Positions 7,974 through 17,311 of a stretch of 64,000 nucleotides of DNA are shown in pieces. Under the pieces are notes generated by a model, which was not told the origin of the DNA, ran no database searches, and worked only from the letters and a program-made list of their open reading frames with translations. The position numbers and the translations under genes are program-made. The DNA comes from Desulfogranum mediterraneum DSM 13871 (GTDB lineage: Bacteria; Desulfobacterota; Desulfobulbia; Desulfobulbales; Desulfobulbaceae): the NCBI RefSeq assembly GCF_000429965.1, contig NZ_AUCW01000019.1, positions 62,001-126,000 on the forward strand. The letters run 5' to 3'. Each line of letters starts with the position of its first letter. Position 1 is the first letter of the stretch.

Positions 7974-10277
7974 ATGAAGGTACGGAGCTATATTTTTTTT
8001 CTGGTGATCGCCCTGGGGCTGCTGCCCCTCTTTATCCTGGTCAGCCTCAATCTGCCCAGGACCGTGTCCCGTTTTGAATCAGCTGCCCGACTGGAGAGTC
8101 AGGCCCTCTCTGCCGCCAGTCTTACCCGGCTCAACGCACGGATCAGCTGTATCAACAAGAGCCTGCTGCGCACGGCCACCCTCCCGTATACGCACCAGCT
8201 TCTGCAGACAGGAACCCAGCAGGCGCCTTTGGAGCAGACCCTCTCTGCCTGGTTCAGCGACGATCTCCAGGTGAGCAGTATCCGGCTCTATTCGGCTGGC
8301 GCCGAACTCAAGCTTGCCATGGATCGTTCCGGAGATCAAGGGCCCTTACACCATCTGGAGCTGCTGGATGTTCAGCTGCAGGCCGCGGTGAGCGCCAGCC
8401 GCAGCCTGGTGCTGCCGGGAGAGGTCCATCCCCAACTGCTGGAGAGTGAGCAGCTGCCGCCCCATCTCAGCGGCCATCAGGACTACCTGCTGATGATGAG
8501 CACCCAGGTGGTTGATAGCCAGGGCCAGTCCATCGGCGTGGTGGCTATGCTGGTCAACCTTTCCCGCTTTCTCGATGATTATCGGGATTCCATCTGGGCC
8601 AATTTTGCAGGCCTCCCCTTTTATGGCTGCGGAGCCGGGGGGGAGGTCTCCTGTCAACTCACGGCCAGGCCACCTGATATCTCCGTAGTTAACACTGCAG
8701 GCAACAACCGGCAACCACGTTTCAGCGCCATGGATGCCGATCAGCAGCGAACGGCATGGCTGCCTCTCTTCTTTGGAACAGAATCAACGCCTGTGATCTG
8801 GGTGGGCAGCCCGGTGGACGAGAGCAGTATTCACCGCTGGAAACGCTCGCTGCTGGTCAATGTGCTCACCATTGTCGGCCTGATGACCATGATGGTCTTT
8901 GCCCTTGCCGGCGGGATCAGCCGGAGGATCGAAGACTGGCGTCAAGAGCTGTTGAGCGGTTTAAATACCATCATGAGCCAGGAATTGCCGGTGGCGTTCC
9001 ATTGGCGGGGTCCCAGGGAGTTGCAGGATCTGGGGGCGGAGCTCTCCACCCTCTCCCAACGTTTTGCCCTGGTTGCGGAGGAGCGCAACCAGGCCCAGCG
9101 GATCTCCCGTGAAAGTGAGGAAAGATTCCGCGGCCTCGCCGATTCGGCCAGGGACGCCATCCTGCTGATCGACTCCATGGGCAGACTGGTCTATCTTAAC
9201 GGTGCTGCGCTTGAACTCTTCGGTTTTTCTGAGACCCAGGTGCTTGGTCAAGAAATCGAACAATGGCTGCAGCTCCAGCCGCTTGATCCGGAGGTTTCCC
9301 TGGTGCAACTGGTGTCTGAATCTGTGCTCTATCGCTCCGGTCACGGCCTGGAGTGCAGCCTTATAGATACCCTTGGTCGGCAGATACCGGTGGAGCTGGC
9401 CCTCTCTTCTGCCACGATCATGGCTCAGTGGTACGGCATCTGGATCATCCGTGACCTCTCGGAGCGGAAGAAAAGTGAGCAACTGGCCATTCGACAGCAG
9501 CAGGAGTTGCTTCAGGCCGATAAGATGATTTCCCTGGGCCTGCTGGTATCCGGGGTGGCCCATGAAATCAACAATCCCAACTCCATCTCTCTCTTAAACC
9601 TGCCCCTGTTGGCCAGAAGCTGGGAAAGTATCCGGCCGGTACTCGATGAGTACTACGGTGACTACGGTGACTTTACCGTGGCAGGCATCGATTACTCGGA
9701 GATGCGTGAGCAGTTGCCCCGGATCCATGGAGAGCTGGCGGAAAGTGCAGCCAGAATTCGGCAGATCGTTCAAGACTTGAAGGACTACGCCCGCCAGGAG
9801 TCCTCGGAGAGTTTTGAACGGATCCAACTCAACCAAGTGGTGGAGTCTGCCATCCGGCTGACCACCAGCAGTATCAACAGGGCCAGCTGTGCATTTGAGG
9901 TCCACTATGGCAGCGGCCTGCCCCTGATTCTGGGCAATCGCCAGCGCCTGGTGCAGGTGGCGATCAACCTGATCCAGAATAGCTGTGAAGCCCTTGCGGT
10001 TCCAGGGCAAAAGATGATAATAACCACCAGGTCCCAGCGACAGCCTGCCATGGTGGAGCTCGAGGTTTTTGACCAGGGGAGCGGGATCCGTGAGGAGCTG
10101 CTGAAACAGATTACCGACCCCTTTTTCACCACCAAACGTGCCCAGGGCGGCACCGGGCTGGGCCTGTCGGTCTCGCTGGCTATTGTCCAGCAGCACCATG
10201 GCACCCTTTCCTTTGCATCCAGTGAAGGCGAGTGGACCAGGGTCACCCTTCGACTCCCTGTTGCTTCCGTGAGCTGA
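7974..10277 (+). CDS. Membrane sensor histidine kinase with PAS domain
   Basis: A 767-residue kinase. A transmembrane helix at about residues 4-26 and a second near 291-315 flank a periplasmic sensor region of about 260 residues. A PAS domain lies at about 380-490 ('EERFRGLADSARDAILLIDSMGRLVYLN'). The HisKA box has the phosphoacceptor His530 in 'GVAHEINNPNS', and the ATPase domain follows ('NLIQNSCEA', 'VFDQGSGI', 'GGTGLGLS'). The ATG at 7974 is chosen because the first membrane helix starts directly after it and AGAAG precedes it; the frame itself reaches back to 7665. The response regulator gene follows directly, so the two form a two-component pair. The stimulus is unknown. Confidence 0.9.
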   Translation: MKVRSYIFFLVIALGLLPLFILVSLNLPRTVSRFESAARLESQALSAASLTRLNARISCINKSLLRTATLPYTHQLLQTGTQQAPLEQTLSAWFSDDLQVSSIRLYSAGAELKLAMDRSGDQGPLHHLELLDVQLQAAVSASRSLVLPGEVHPQLLESEQLPPHLSGHQDYLLMMSTQVVDSQGQSIGVVAMLVNLSRFLDDYRDSIWANFAGLPFYGCGAGGEVSCQLTARPPDISVVNTAGNNRQPRFSAMDADQQRTAWLPLFFGTESTPVIWVGSPVDESSIHRWKRSLLVNVLTIVGLMTMMVFALAGGISRRIEDWRQELLSGLNTIMSQELPVAFHWRGPRELQDLGAELSTLSQRFALVAEERNQAQRISRESEERFRGLADSARDAILLIDSMGRLVYLNGAALELFGFSETQVLGQEIEQWLQLQPLDPEVSLVQLVSESVLYRSGHGLECSLIDTLGRQIPVELALSSATIMAQWYGIWIIRDLSERKKSEQLAIRQQQELLQADKMISLGLLVSGVAHEINNPNSISLLNLPLLARSWESIRPVLDEYYGDYGDFTVAGIDYSEMREQLPRIHGELAESAARIRQIVQDLKDYARQESSESFERIQLNQVVESAIRLTTSSINRASCAFEVHYGSGLPLILGNRQRLVQVAINLIQNSCEALAVPGQKMIITTRSQRQPAMVELEVFDQGSGIREELLKQITDPFFTTKRAQGGTGLGLSVSLAIVQQHHGTLSFASSEGEWTRVTLRLPVASVS

Positions 10278-10342
10278 GAGGCCGCCTGACCAGGGCGTCT
10301 CAGCCGCTGACCGGCCCCATAACCCCAGCGAGGTACTCATTC

Positions 10343-11773
10343 TTGAAAGGCCAATATCCCCGACAACCGATCCTGCTGGTCGACGACGAATCGGCCTGGC
10401 TCCATAGCTTCCGGCTCAGTCTCTGCTCTGCAGGAATGAATCATGTCATCACCAGCGATGATCCCCGCACTGCCATTGAGTTGATTGGTGAACACCGTTG
10501 TCCGGTGGTGGTCCTGGATCTGAATATGCCCTATCTGGCTGGTGAAGAGCTACTCCCGCAGATCGTAGAACAGTACCCCGGGGTAGCGGCCATCGTCGTC
10601 ACCGGCCTGGACACCGTGGAGGCGGCGGTCAGCTGTATGAAGCAGGGGGCATACGATTTTTATACCAAGGTCAGTGAGGAACAGCGGTTGATAAACGGTG
10701 TCCGCCGGGCCGTTGAAGTTGCAGAACTGCGCTCAGAGAATGCGGCCCTGAAGACCGGCTTCTTTTCCCAGGAGCTGTTTTGCCCCGAGGCCTTTTCAGA
10801 AATCATTACCCATAACCGGCAGCTGCACACCATCTTCCAGTATATGGAGGCCATTGCCTCCACCAGTGAACCGGTGCTGATCAGCGGAGAGACCGGGGTG
10901 GGCAAGGAGTTGTTTGCCCGGGCTGTTCACCGCCTGAGCGGACGAAGGGGAAAATTTGTCGCCATCAACATCTCCGGTTACGACGAGACCCTGCTCAGCG
11001 ATACCCTCTTTGGTCACAAGAGGGGAGCCTACTCAGGAGCAGACACCAGTCGCCAGGGCTTGGTCAGCCAGGCAGCAGACGGCACTCTCTTCTTGGATGA
11101 GATCGGTGATCTCAACCAGGTGGCTCAGGTAAAGCTGCTTCGCCTGATTCAGGAACGGGAGTACTACCCTCTGGGTTCAGACACCGCCCGTTCAACCAGT
11201 GCCAGGATGATCTTTGCCACCCATCAGGATCTGGAACAGCTGCAGCAAACCGGGGCCTTTCGCCAAGATCTCTTTTACCGTCTCTGCACCCATCAGATCC
11301 ATATCCCGCCCCTGCGAGAACGGCTGGACGACCTCCATCTCTTACTGGAACACTTCCTGGCCGTGGCCGCCAAAAAGTTGGCTAAACCGCAGCCTGCTTA
11401 TCCAACAGAGTTGCCGATTCTCCTGGGCACCTATGATTATCCAGGCAATGTCAGGGAGTTGGAAGCGATGATCTTCAACGCCCTCTCCAAACATCAGTCC
11501 CACACCCTGAGCATGGATGAGTTTAAACACTACATCTGCCAACGCAACAGCTCGCGGAGCATGGTCCAGCAGGAGTCCCCCCCGGAGATGGGACTCTTTT
11601 CCGATGTTCACCCCCTGCCGACCCTCAAGCAGGGCAGCGAGTTGCTGATCACCGAGGCCCTCTCACGGGCCCAGGGCAACCAGGCCATTGCGGCGCAGAT
11701 GTTGGGTATCACCAGGCAGGCCCTGAACTGGCGCTTGAAACAGGCGGGCTCCCAAAGTAAAAAGGTCGCCTAA
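10343..11773 (+). CDS. NtrC-type sigma-54-dependent response regulator
   Basis: An N-terminal receiver ('ILLVDDE', phosphorylated Asp in 'VVLDLNMP', 'VVTG', 'FYTK') is followed by a sigma-54 AAA+ domain. The AAA+ part has Walker A 'GETGVGKE', a GAFTGA-type loop written GAYSGA, Walker B 'GTLFLDEIGD' and 'YPGNVRELE'. A Fis-type helix-turn-helix ends the protein ('NQAIAAQMLGITRQALNWRL'). The protein is 476 residues with the TTG start at 10343, which has GCGAGG upstream and puts the receiver at the N-terminus. The frame is open back to a GTG at 10232, which would overlap the kinase by 46 bases. It is the likely partner of the preceding kinase. The substituted GAFTGA loop (F to Y, T to S) may still contact sigma-54, but this is uncertain. 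Confidence 0.9.
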   Translation: MKGQYPRQPILLVDDESAWLHSFRLSLCSAGMNHVITSDDPRTAIELIGEHRCPVVVLDLNMPYLAGEELLPQIVEQYPGVAAIVVTGLDTVEAAVSCMKQGAYDFYTKVSEEQRLINGVRRAVEVAELRSENAALKTGFFSQELFCPEAFSEIITHNRQLHTIFQYMEAIASTSEPVLISGETGVGKELFARAVHRLSGRRGKFVAINISGYDETLLSDTLFGHKRGAYSGADTSRQGLVSQAADGTLFLDEIGDLNQVAQVKLLRLIQEREYYPLGSDTARSTSARMIFATHQDLEQLQQTGAFRQDLFYRLCTHQIHIPPLRERLDDLHLLLEHFLAVAAKKLAKPQPAYPTELPILLGTYDYPGNVRELEAMIFNALSKHQSHTLSMDEFKHYICQRNSSRSMVQQESPPEMGLFSDVHPLPTLKQGSELLITEALSRAQGNQAIAAQMLGITRQALNWRLKQAGSQSKKVA

Positions 11774-12984
11774 ACCGACACTGCCAGCACCTTTTCCACC
11801 GCCCTCTGCAGTTGGTGAAGGCGTCCTTCCAGGCTGCCGGTGTAGCCTACGGCCAGGCGGAGCAGCCCTGGTGCTAAGCCCATCTTTTGCTGGTCCAGTT
11901 CGCCAATCTCTGAAGAGGTCGAGGCGCTGGAGCAACTGATCAGGGTGTCAAAGTAGCCCAAGGAGACGGCCAGCAGACCAAATTGCTCCTCGTTCTGCAG
12001 CACCCGCATCAACTCTTCGGCCTGCCCTCGGCTGCCGCAGTCAAGGGTAAGCATCCCGCCGTACCCATAGCCCTGATTTACCATTCCAGCAAACAACTGA
12101 TGCTGGGGATGACTGGCAAGCCCCGGGTAACGCACCGTTAATCCCAGATCTTCGAGGAGCTCGGCCATGGCCATGGCCCTCCTACCGTGCTCGCGCATCC
12201 GCAGGGGAAGGTGGGGCAGGCGTTGATGGATATCAAAGGCAACCCTGGGATCCATGGTCGGCCCTGTAAGCATGATCCTGCCGCTGTGCAGATCCATCAA
12301 CTCCCGGATAAATGCCTCACTGCCGCAGATGGCACCGGCAATGAGATCGCTGGCCCCGTTGATGAACTTGGTTAAGGAGTAGACCACCACATCTGCTCCC
12401 AGCAGGGCCGGGGTGACCACCACCGGTGAGAAGGTGTTGTCGACCACCAGTTGCAGTCCATGATCGTGGGCCACCGTGGCCAGGGCTCTGATATCGGCTA
12501 TCCTCAGGGTCGGATTCCCCATGGTCTCGCTATAGATCACCCGGGTGTGCGGGGTAATGGCAGCCTCCACTGCAGCCGGATCGCTGGAGTCGACAAAGGT
12601 GGTGGTGATATTGAGCTGGGGGAGCAGGGTCTCCAACAGGGCATGACTGCCCCCATAGATGGTATCGCTGGCCACGATGTGATCTCCATGGCGGCAGAGC
12701 TGGAGCAGGGTGGTGGCAATGGCGGCCATGCCGCTTGCCGTACCCATGGCAGCCTCGGTTGCCTCCAGGGCGGCAAGGGAACGGCAGAGGACATTCACCG
12801 TTGGATTGAAGGAACGGCTGTAGAGAAAACCGTCCTCCCTCTCTCCGGAGAAGAGGGCGGCCATGGATTCGGGATCATCGACAACAAAGGTGGAGGAACG
12901 GGAGATGGAGGGGGCGACCCCGCCATGTTCGCCCAGGGTTCGGCTGCACTGTTCAAGGGCCTGTTCCGGGTTGTGGAATTGCAT
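11770..12984 (-). CDS. Cys/Met-metabolism PLP enzyme (methionine gamma-lyase-like)
   Basis: A 404-residue PLP-dependent enzyme of the cystathionine gamma-synthase/methionine gamma-lyase family. The Schiff-base lysine is Lys206 in 'VYSLTKFINGASD'; 'YSRSFNPT' and 'SETMGNPTLRIAD' are other family blocks. The start at 12984 has AAGGAGG eight bases before it; the frame continues upstream without similarity. The gene sits 53 bases behind an Lrp/AsnC regulator in the same direction, like the mdeR-mdeA pair of pseudomonads, which supports a sulfur-amino-acid lyase. Members of this family are hard to separate by sequence, so cystathionine lyase or synthase is possible. The 3' end overlaps the convergent regulator gene by four bases. 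Confidence 0.85.
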   Translation of the reverse strand: MQFHNPEQALEQCSRTLGEHGGVAPSISRSSTFVVDDPESMAALFSGEREDGFLYSRSFNPTVNVLCRSLAALEATEAAMGTASGMAAIATTLLQLCRHGDHIVASDTIYGGSHALLETLLPQLNITTTFVDSSDPAAVEAAITPHTRVIYSETMGNPTLRIADIRALATVAHDHGLQLVVDNTFSPVVVTPALLGADVVVYSLTKFINGASDLIAGAICGSEAFIRELMDLHSGRIMLTGPTMDPRVAFDIHQRLPHLPLRMREHGRRAMAMAELLEDLGLTVRYPGLASHPQHQLFAGMVNQGYGYGGMLTLDCGSRGQAEELMRVLQNEEQFGLLAVSLGYFDTLISCSSASTSSEIGELDQQKMGLAPGLLRLAVGYTGSLEGRLHQLQRAVEKVLAVSV

Positions 12985-13037
12985 GATAACCTCCTTGTTA
13001 TTGGTCTCTGCTCCAGCTGAATGGTTTTTTGGGAGTC

Positions 13038-13499
13038 TCACTGCTCGTCCAGAGGCAGCATCCCGGCTGACTCTATCTCAGAAAAGGCCAGAAAGGTTTC
13101 GCTGCGGCCAAAATCCGGCAGTGAAGCGATTTCGACCTTGACCAGTTTCCCCAGTTGCTGCAGATCCTCTGCAACCACCTGGAGGAGGTAATCGAAGCGG
13201 CCGCTTACATGGTAACAGGCAGTAATGTTGCTGCAGCGCTTAATGGCCTGTTCAAAGGCTTGAATGTCACCGGCCTCATGGCGATCAAGGGTGATGCCCA
13301 CAAAGGCCTGGACATGTAACCCGATCTTCTCTGGTTCGATTACGGCCTGATAGCCGCGGATTATTCCCCGCTCCTCCAGGCGTCGTATCCGCTCCTGGAG
13401 CGTGGTTGCTGCCAGCTGTAACTCCCTGGCCAGCTCACTGTTTTTTATTCTGGCCCGGGTCTGCAGGGCGGCAAGTATCTGACGGTCAGTATCATCCAT
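13038..13499 (-). CDS. Lrp/AsnC-family transcriptional regulator
   Basis: The 153-residue product has an N-terminal winged helix-turn-helix ('DRQILAALQTRARIKNSELARELQLAATTLQERIRRLEERGII') and a C-terminal RAM ligand domain ('GRFDYLLQVVAEDLQQL'). These proteins sense amino acids as octamers. The ATG at 13499 is preceded by GAGGAGG; a TTG six bases upstream is also in frame. It probably controls the PLP lyase directly downstream and itself. Confidence 0.9.
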   Translation of the reverse strand: MDDTDRQILAALQTRARIKNSELARELQLAATTLQERIRRLEERGIIRGYQAVIEPEKIGLHVQAFVGITLDRHEAGDIQAFEQAIKRCSNITACYHVSGRFDYLLQVVAEDLQQLGKLVKVEIASLPDFGRSETFLAFSEIESAGMLPLDEQ

Positions 13500-13522
13500 G
13501 GACAACCTCCTCTCTCAGGTAT

Positions 13523-13544
13523 CTCTTAGACAACAAGCTAAGAG
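13523..13544. promoter_or_regulatory. Candidate operator of the Lrp-type gene
   Basis: CTCTTAG and CTAAGAG form a perfect dyad separated by eight bases, 24 bases upstream of the regulator start. The position suits autoregulation; the binding protein is inferred. Confidence 0.4.
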
Positions 13545-14047
13545 TGGAAATCGCAACTGTAAAGGCTTTTTTGTGTAAGATTTACCAGAATAATGCACTG
13601 TTACCGTTGTTATGGCCATTTCTGCCCACGAGGTCCTGACCCGCTCGAGAGCGGCAGGGAATCATGGTCTCGGATTTAATCCAGGCTGGTGTCTGCAAGG
13701 ACAGGGAAGAAGATGGCCCATTTGGGAGAGTGGTTTGAGACGGCGAAGCTGTTCAGCCTGGAGATCGGGCATAGGAGGAATAGGGGGATGAAGAGGTCTC
13801 TTGAATAGAGTCATCGGGGGAGCCTCTCGCTCCCCTGTTCGTGCTGCTGGTAGGGGAAAACAACCAGATGGAGAAGGCATGTTCCTGCAGATGCCCGTGC
13901 ATCGGACTCAACCACGGCGATCAATAGATCTCAGCCTCCATGGCAGAGCTGGCAGGCAGGACTGGCTCTCTTAAAGGAGTCAGCCGAGGATGTAGCCAAT
14001 CCCATGATGCAATTGCTGGCCTGGCCGATCAGTACAGAACTCTGGGA
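13545..14047. other. Intergenic region, nothing recognised
   Basis: About 500 bases between the Lrp promoter region and the end of the methyltransferase gene. The frames present are short, proline-rich and without a start site or domain. It could hold a decayed gene, but I cannot show one. Confidence 0.3.
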
Positions 14048-14782
14048 TCAGGAACCCGCCTTGATTGCCCCAAAGGCGGCAAAGCAGGCGTTCTTGTGGA
14101 GCAGTTCCACCTGGGAGTAGCCAACCCGGCGGAGCAGGTCCAGTTGAAAGGTGACCGGCCTGGGAGAATCTTCCCTGCTGATATAGGCAAAGACCTTATC
14201 CCGGTAGGCGGCTCCCCCCTGTGTCCCCAGATACGCGCCGTAGCGCTGCTCCATCAGAGCCTGCACCGGTGGATGTTCCTGGCTGACCAGGTCGCTTATC
14301 CAGAAACCGCCGCCCGGGCTGTTCAGGGAAAAAATCATGCCCAAGGCCTGCTGCCAATCCTGGTCATCACGGAGATGATGGAGTACCGCGGCTGCCAGGA
14401 TGACATCATAGTGGTTATGCTCCAGGGGCTGAGTGCGGAAATCCCCCTGCAAAAGACGGATCGCGCCCCCGAAGTTGGCCCTGATCCGCTCTTTGGCCCG
14501 TTGGAGCATGGGCAGGCTGAGATCCACCAGGGTAATGGTCTTTGGGGAACATAACTCCAGTAGTTTCATGGTGTTGTTACCGGCGCCGCAGCCAATATCC
14601 AAGAGATGGTTTACCTCTGGGGTGGAGGCCACGGCTGCCTTGGTGATCAACTCCATGGTTAGAAGAGCATCCATGGTGGCAGCCTGACCGGTGTTGAGGT
14701 TGGAAAAACGCTCTACATCCTGGTCAAAACGGACCCTGATCTCTTCCAGGCTCGATTTATTGTCGTATGCATCGGCTTGCAT
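14048..14782 (-). CDS. Class I SAM-dependent methyltransferase
   Basis: The 244-residue product has the Rossmann methyltransferase signature 'HLLDIGCGAGNNT' (motif I), 'ITLVDLSLPML' (motif II) and 'YDVILAAAVLHHLRDD' (motif IV/post-I). The substrate is unknown. The ATG has AAGGAGT eight bases before it. It stands alone, transcribed leftward. Confidence 0.85.
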   Translation of the reverse strand: MQADAYDNKSSLEEIRVRFDQDVERFSNLNTGQAATMDALLTMELITKAAVASTPEVNHLLDIGCGAGNNTMKLLELCSPKTITLVDLSLPMLQRAKERIRANFGGAIRLLQGDFRTQPLEHNHYDVILAAAVLHHLRDDQDWQQALGMIFSLNSPGGGFWISDLVSQEHPPVQALMEQRYGAYLGTQGGAAYRDKVFAYISREDSPRPVTFQLDLLRRVGYSQVELLHKNACFAAFGAIKAGS

Positions 14783-15122
14783 CTGTTTACTCCTTCAGGG
14801 GGAATCGACCGGTGGTCATGTCTGACTCGGGGGAGCTGCGCCGGTAAGGCAAGACCCTCGGGCCCCAGCTCATCGAGGACGAACCGGATTGTGGGCTCTT
14901 TAGGCTTGGGGATGAATACTCTCTTCTCAGCTCGATCTAGCATGTGCTCACTGATTGTGCAATGACCGTGTTCTCGGGGAGGTCGATCCCAGCAACAAGA
15001 AACGTTCGGGATTGCCGTAATTTTTTATGTAGCCTTGTTGGCAGGCATTTTTTTCTAATTGCGTGAAATTACTTACACCTATTCTGGGTCGGGCGTGGTA
15101 GGCTAGGGCCAATAGTGGCAGG
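14783..15122. other. Divergent intergenic region
   Basis: About 340 bases between divergent methyltransferase and YkgJ genes. Presumably it contains both promoters. No confident promoter, operator or RNA was identified. Confidence 0.3.
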
Positions 15123-15932
15123 TTGCAGAAACTCTGTGCTGATTTCCGCAGCCATAGCCTGCAGGGCCTGTCGCCTACCTGTTCTCTGTCCCCAATACTT
15201 TTTTCCCAAGGTGGTGATCCTATTAAACAGCTTACTTCGGAGTCAGCACCACATGTACGAGAGGAGGAGTTGACCTCTGCCCTCTGCCAGGCCCTTATCC
15301 TGAAAAAACAGGTTTCAGCGGAACGATTTTCCCTGCCGGATTATGCAGAGCCGATGGACTGTCCCGCCGACTGTCACGCCTGCTGCCGCCGGGGTGTTAC
15401 CCTGGACCTGACCTCGGTGGAGGCCCTTGTCATCTACCTCCTGAACCGAGGGGTTGTGGAACTGGTGGAGGAATATACCAACCTTCATGGAGAGAACGGG
15501 TACTGTCCGTTCCTGATCATGGACAGATGCCGAATCCACCACTACAAGCCCACGGCCTGCCAGATGTACATGCCCTTTGCCTACCACGGAGCGCCCATCT
15601 GTTACTATCTTGCCCAGGAGGAGCAGCTGTCTCCCAGGGGAGAGGTCAGGGAACCCAGCCATAACTCCCATGCCTACGATATCCACGGTTATATGATGAA
15701 GATGCAGTGTCAGGTCGACCGCTATCTCTCCTGCTCTTTTTTTAAAAATATTTACGATGGCATCCTCTGGTGGGAGTGCCATTACCACAGCCTGCCAAAG
15801 GCCACGGTCCGCTGTCTGGAATCGATCTTGTCTGAAGAGCCAAGCGGTCAAAAGATCATGCTGGATTTCGATCTTCGCGCGGCTCTGGCCGAAGGGCACG
15901 ACCGTTATGAGATGCTGCACGCTCACCCTTAA
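15123..15932 (+). CDS. YkgJ-family cysteine-cluster protein
   Basis: The 269-residue product contains the YkgJ zinc/iron-sulfur-type cysteine cluster: 'CPADCHACCRRG' near residue 79, then 'CPFLIMDRCRIHHYKPTACQMY' spread over residues about 127-148. YkgJ proteins probably bind a metal cluster; their reaction is not established. The start is uncertain: the listed one is a TTG and the conserved part begins only near residue 70. No operon partner is evident. Confidence 0.7.
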   Translation: MQKLCADFRSHSLQGLSPTCSLSPILFSQGGDPIKQLTSESAPHVREEELTSALCQALILKKQVSAERFSLPDYAEPMDCPADCHACCRRGVTLDLTSVEALVIYLLNRGVVELVEEYTNLHGENGYCPFLIMDRCRIHHYKPTACQMYMPFAYHGAPICYYLAQEEQLSPRGEVREPSHNSHAYDIHGYMMKMQCQVDRYLSCSFFKNIYDGILWWECHYHSLPKATVRCLESILSEEPSGQKIMLDFDLRAALAEGHDRYEMLHAHP

Positions 15933-16045
15933 CAGAACTTGACCCACTTGTCGGAAAGATCGAGTTTTCAGCCGAGCCTGGACTGGTCAGCGCCAGGCAT
16001 GGGCTGGATGTCCTTTAACCATTTTATATCGTTTTCCTGAGCCCC

Positions 16046-17131
16046 ATGAAATACTGTTACTCCTTGAGTTGGCTGCTGGCACTGTTGTTCTTCTGGTTGA
16101 ACACCTGCCCAGCCAAAGGCAATGGCCTTGCCCCCTTTGATCCCGACCAGGTGCCGGAACGGCCTGACTACGGTCAGGAACAGAGTTGGATTGTCCTGCC
16201 CGAGTCCCCTGATCAGTATGGGGTGGATGTTTTCTGGGTTTATCCCACCATCCTTAGCGACGAAACAGCTTGGCTGATGGAGATCAGCGATCCGCAGCTC
16301 CAAGAGGCGGCGACCCGTACCCTCAGCCGTCAGGCCGGAGTCTTCAGCGGTCAGGCCAACCTCTATGCCCCCCTCTACCGGCAGATGAACCTGGCAGCCC
16401 TGGACTTAGACAAAGAACAGCAGGAACTGCTCATGGCCTATGGCTACCAGGATATCCGGCAGGCCCTTTTGTACTATCTCCGCCGCTATAACCGGGAGCG
16501 TCCCTTTATCCTGGCCGGCCATAGCCAAGGGGCGAAGCTGTTGACCGAGCTGCTGGTTCGGGAGTGGGGCAAACTGGGAGGGGAAGAGCGACTGGTTGCC
16601 GCCTACCTGATCGGCTGGTCCGTGACCAGGGGTGATCTCCAACAAAACAACCGGCTGGGTCTCTGCACAGCTCCGAAACAGACCTCCTGTATCATCAGCT
16701 ACAATACGGTGGCCCCGGGGATGCAGTCTCAGGCGCCTACCGTCCTTCCCGGGGCCCTGGTGGTCAACCCGCTCTCCTGGACTACAGATCAGGCCATAGT
16801 CAGTGGCCGCCAAAACCTGGGTTCGGTCTTCTTCCATGGGGACGACAGCCGTACCGTTATTCCAGGATTCACCTCGGCCCAGATTATTGACGGAGCCCTG
16901 GTGGTCAGGCCCACCCAGGTTTCGTTGTTGCCGTCTCCGTCGCCTGCCTTCCCCCAGGGGGTGTATCATCCCTATGACTATGGTCTGTTTTATGAAAACA
17001 TCCAGGCCAACCTGGCTCAGAGGATCCAGGCCTTTCTGACGCTTCATCCCGAGCAGTCAGGCGGGCCCGGCCTGAACAGGGGATACCCGGCCCAGGACCA
17101 GGCAGAGAGGGAAGCTGCGGCAGACGAGTAA
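16046..17131 (+). CDS. Secreted DUF3089 alpha/beta-hydrolase
   Basis: The 361-residue product has a signal peptide (hydrophobic residues about 6-18, then 'CPAKG'). The rest matches the DUF3089 family of serine hydrolases: an early 'VDVFWVYPTI' block and the nucleophile elbow 'AGHSQGA' with Ser160. The substrate is unknown. The first Cys after the hydrophobic core is not in a clear lipobox, so cleavage type I and lipoprotein processing both remain possible. It is monocistronic and convergent with the hybrid kinase gene. Confidence 0.82.
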   Translation: MKYCYSLSWLLALLFFWLNTCPAKGNGLAPFDPDQVPERPDYGQEQSWIVLPESPDQYGVDVFWVYPTILSDETAWLMEISDPQLQEAATRTLSRQAGVFSGQANLYAPLYRQMNLAALDLDKEQQELLMAYGYQDIRQALLYYLRRYNRERPFILAGHSQGAKLLTELLVREWGKLGGEERLVAAYLIGWSVTRGDLQQNNRLGLCTAPKQTSCIISYNTVAPGMQSQAPTVLPGALVVNPLSWTTDQAIVSGRQNLGSVFFHGDDSRTVIPGFTSAQIIDGALVVRPTQVSLLPSPSPAFPQGVYHPYDYGLFYENIQANLAQRIQAFLTLHPEQSGGPGLNRGYPAQDQAEREAAADE

Positions 17132-17311
17132 CCGGGCCAGCAGCCTGTTTGCCCGGAGTCAGGGCTGGTCCTCTAGGATGGGATCCTGTGGCTGGCGTGT
17201 TGCTTCGGGCACAGCGGCGGGAGTGTACCAGGGCAATGTACCGGCAGAGGCGGTAAGGATTCTTCTTTACACCTTACAGCAGTTTGAAGAGGACAAACTG
17301 CCTGTTCCGCG

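Noticed and set aside
13662-13880. 72-residue minus-strand gene between Lrp and methyltransferase genes
   Set aside because: Proline-rich, no ribosome site and no recognisable domain; probably non-coding.
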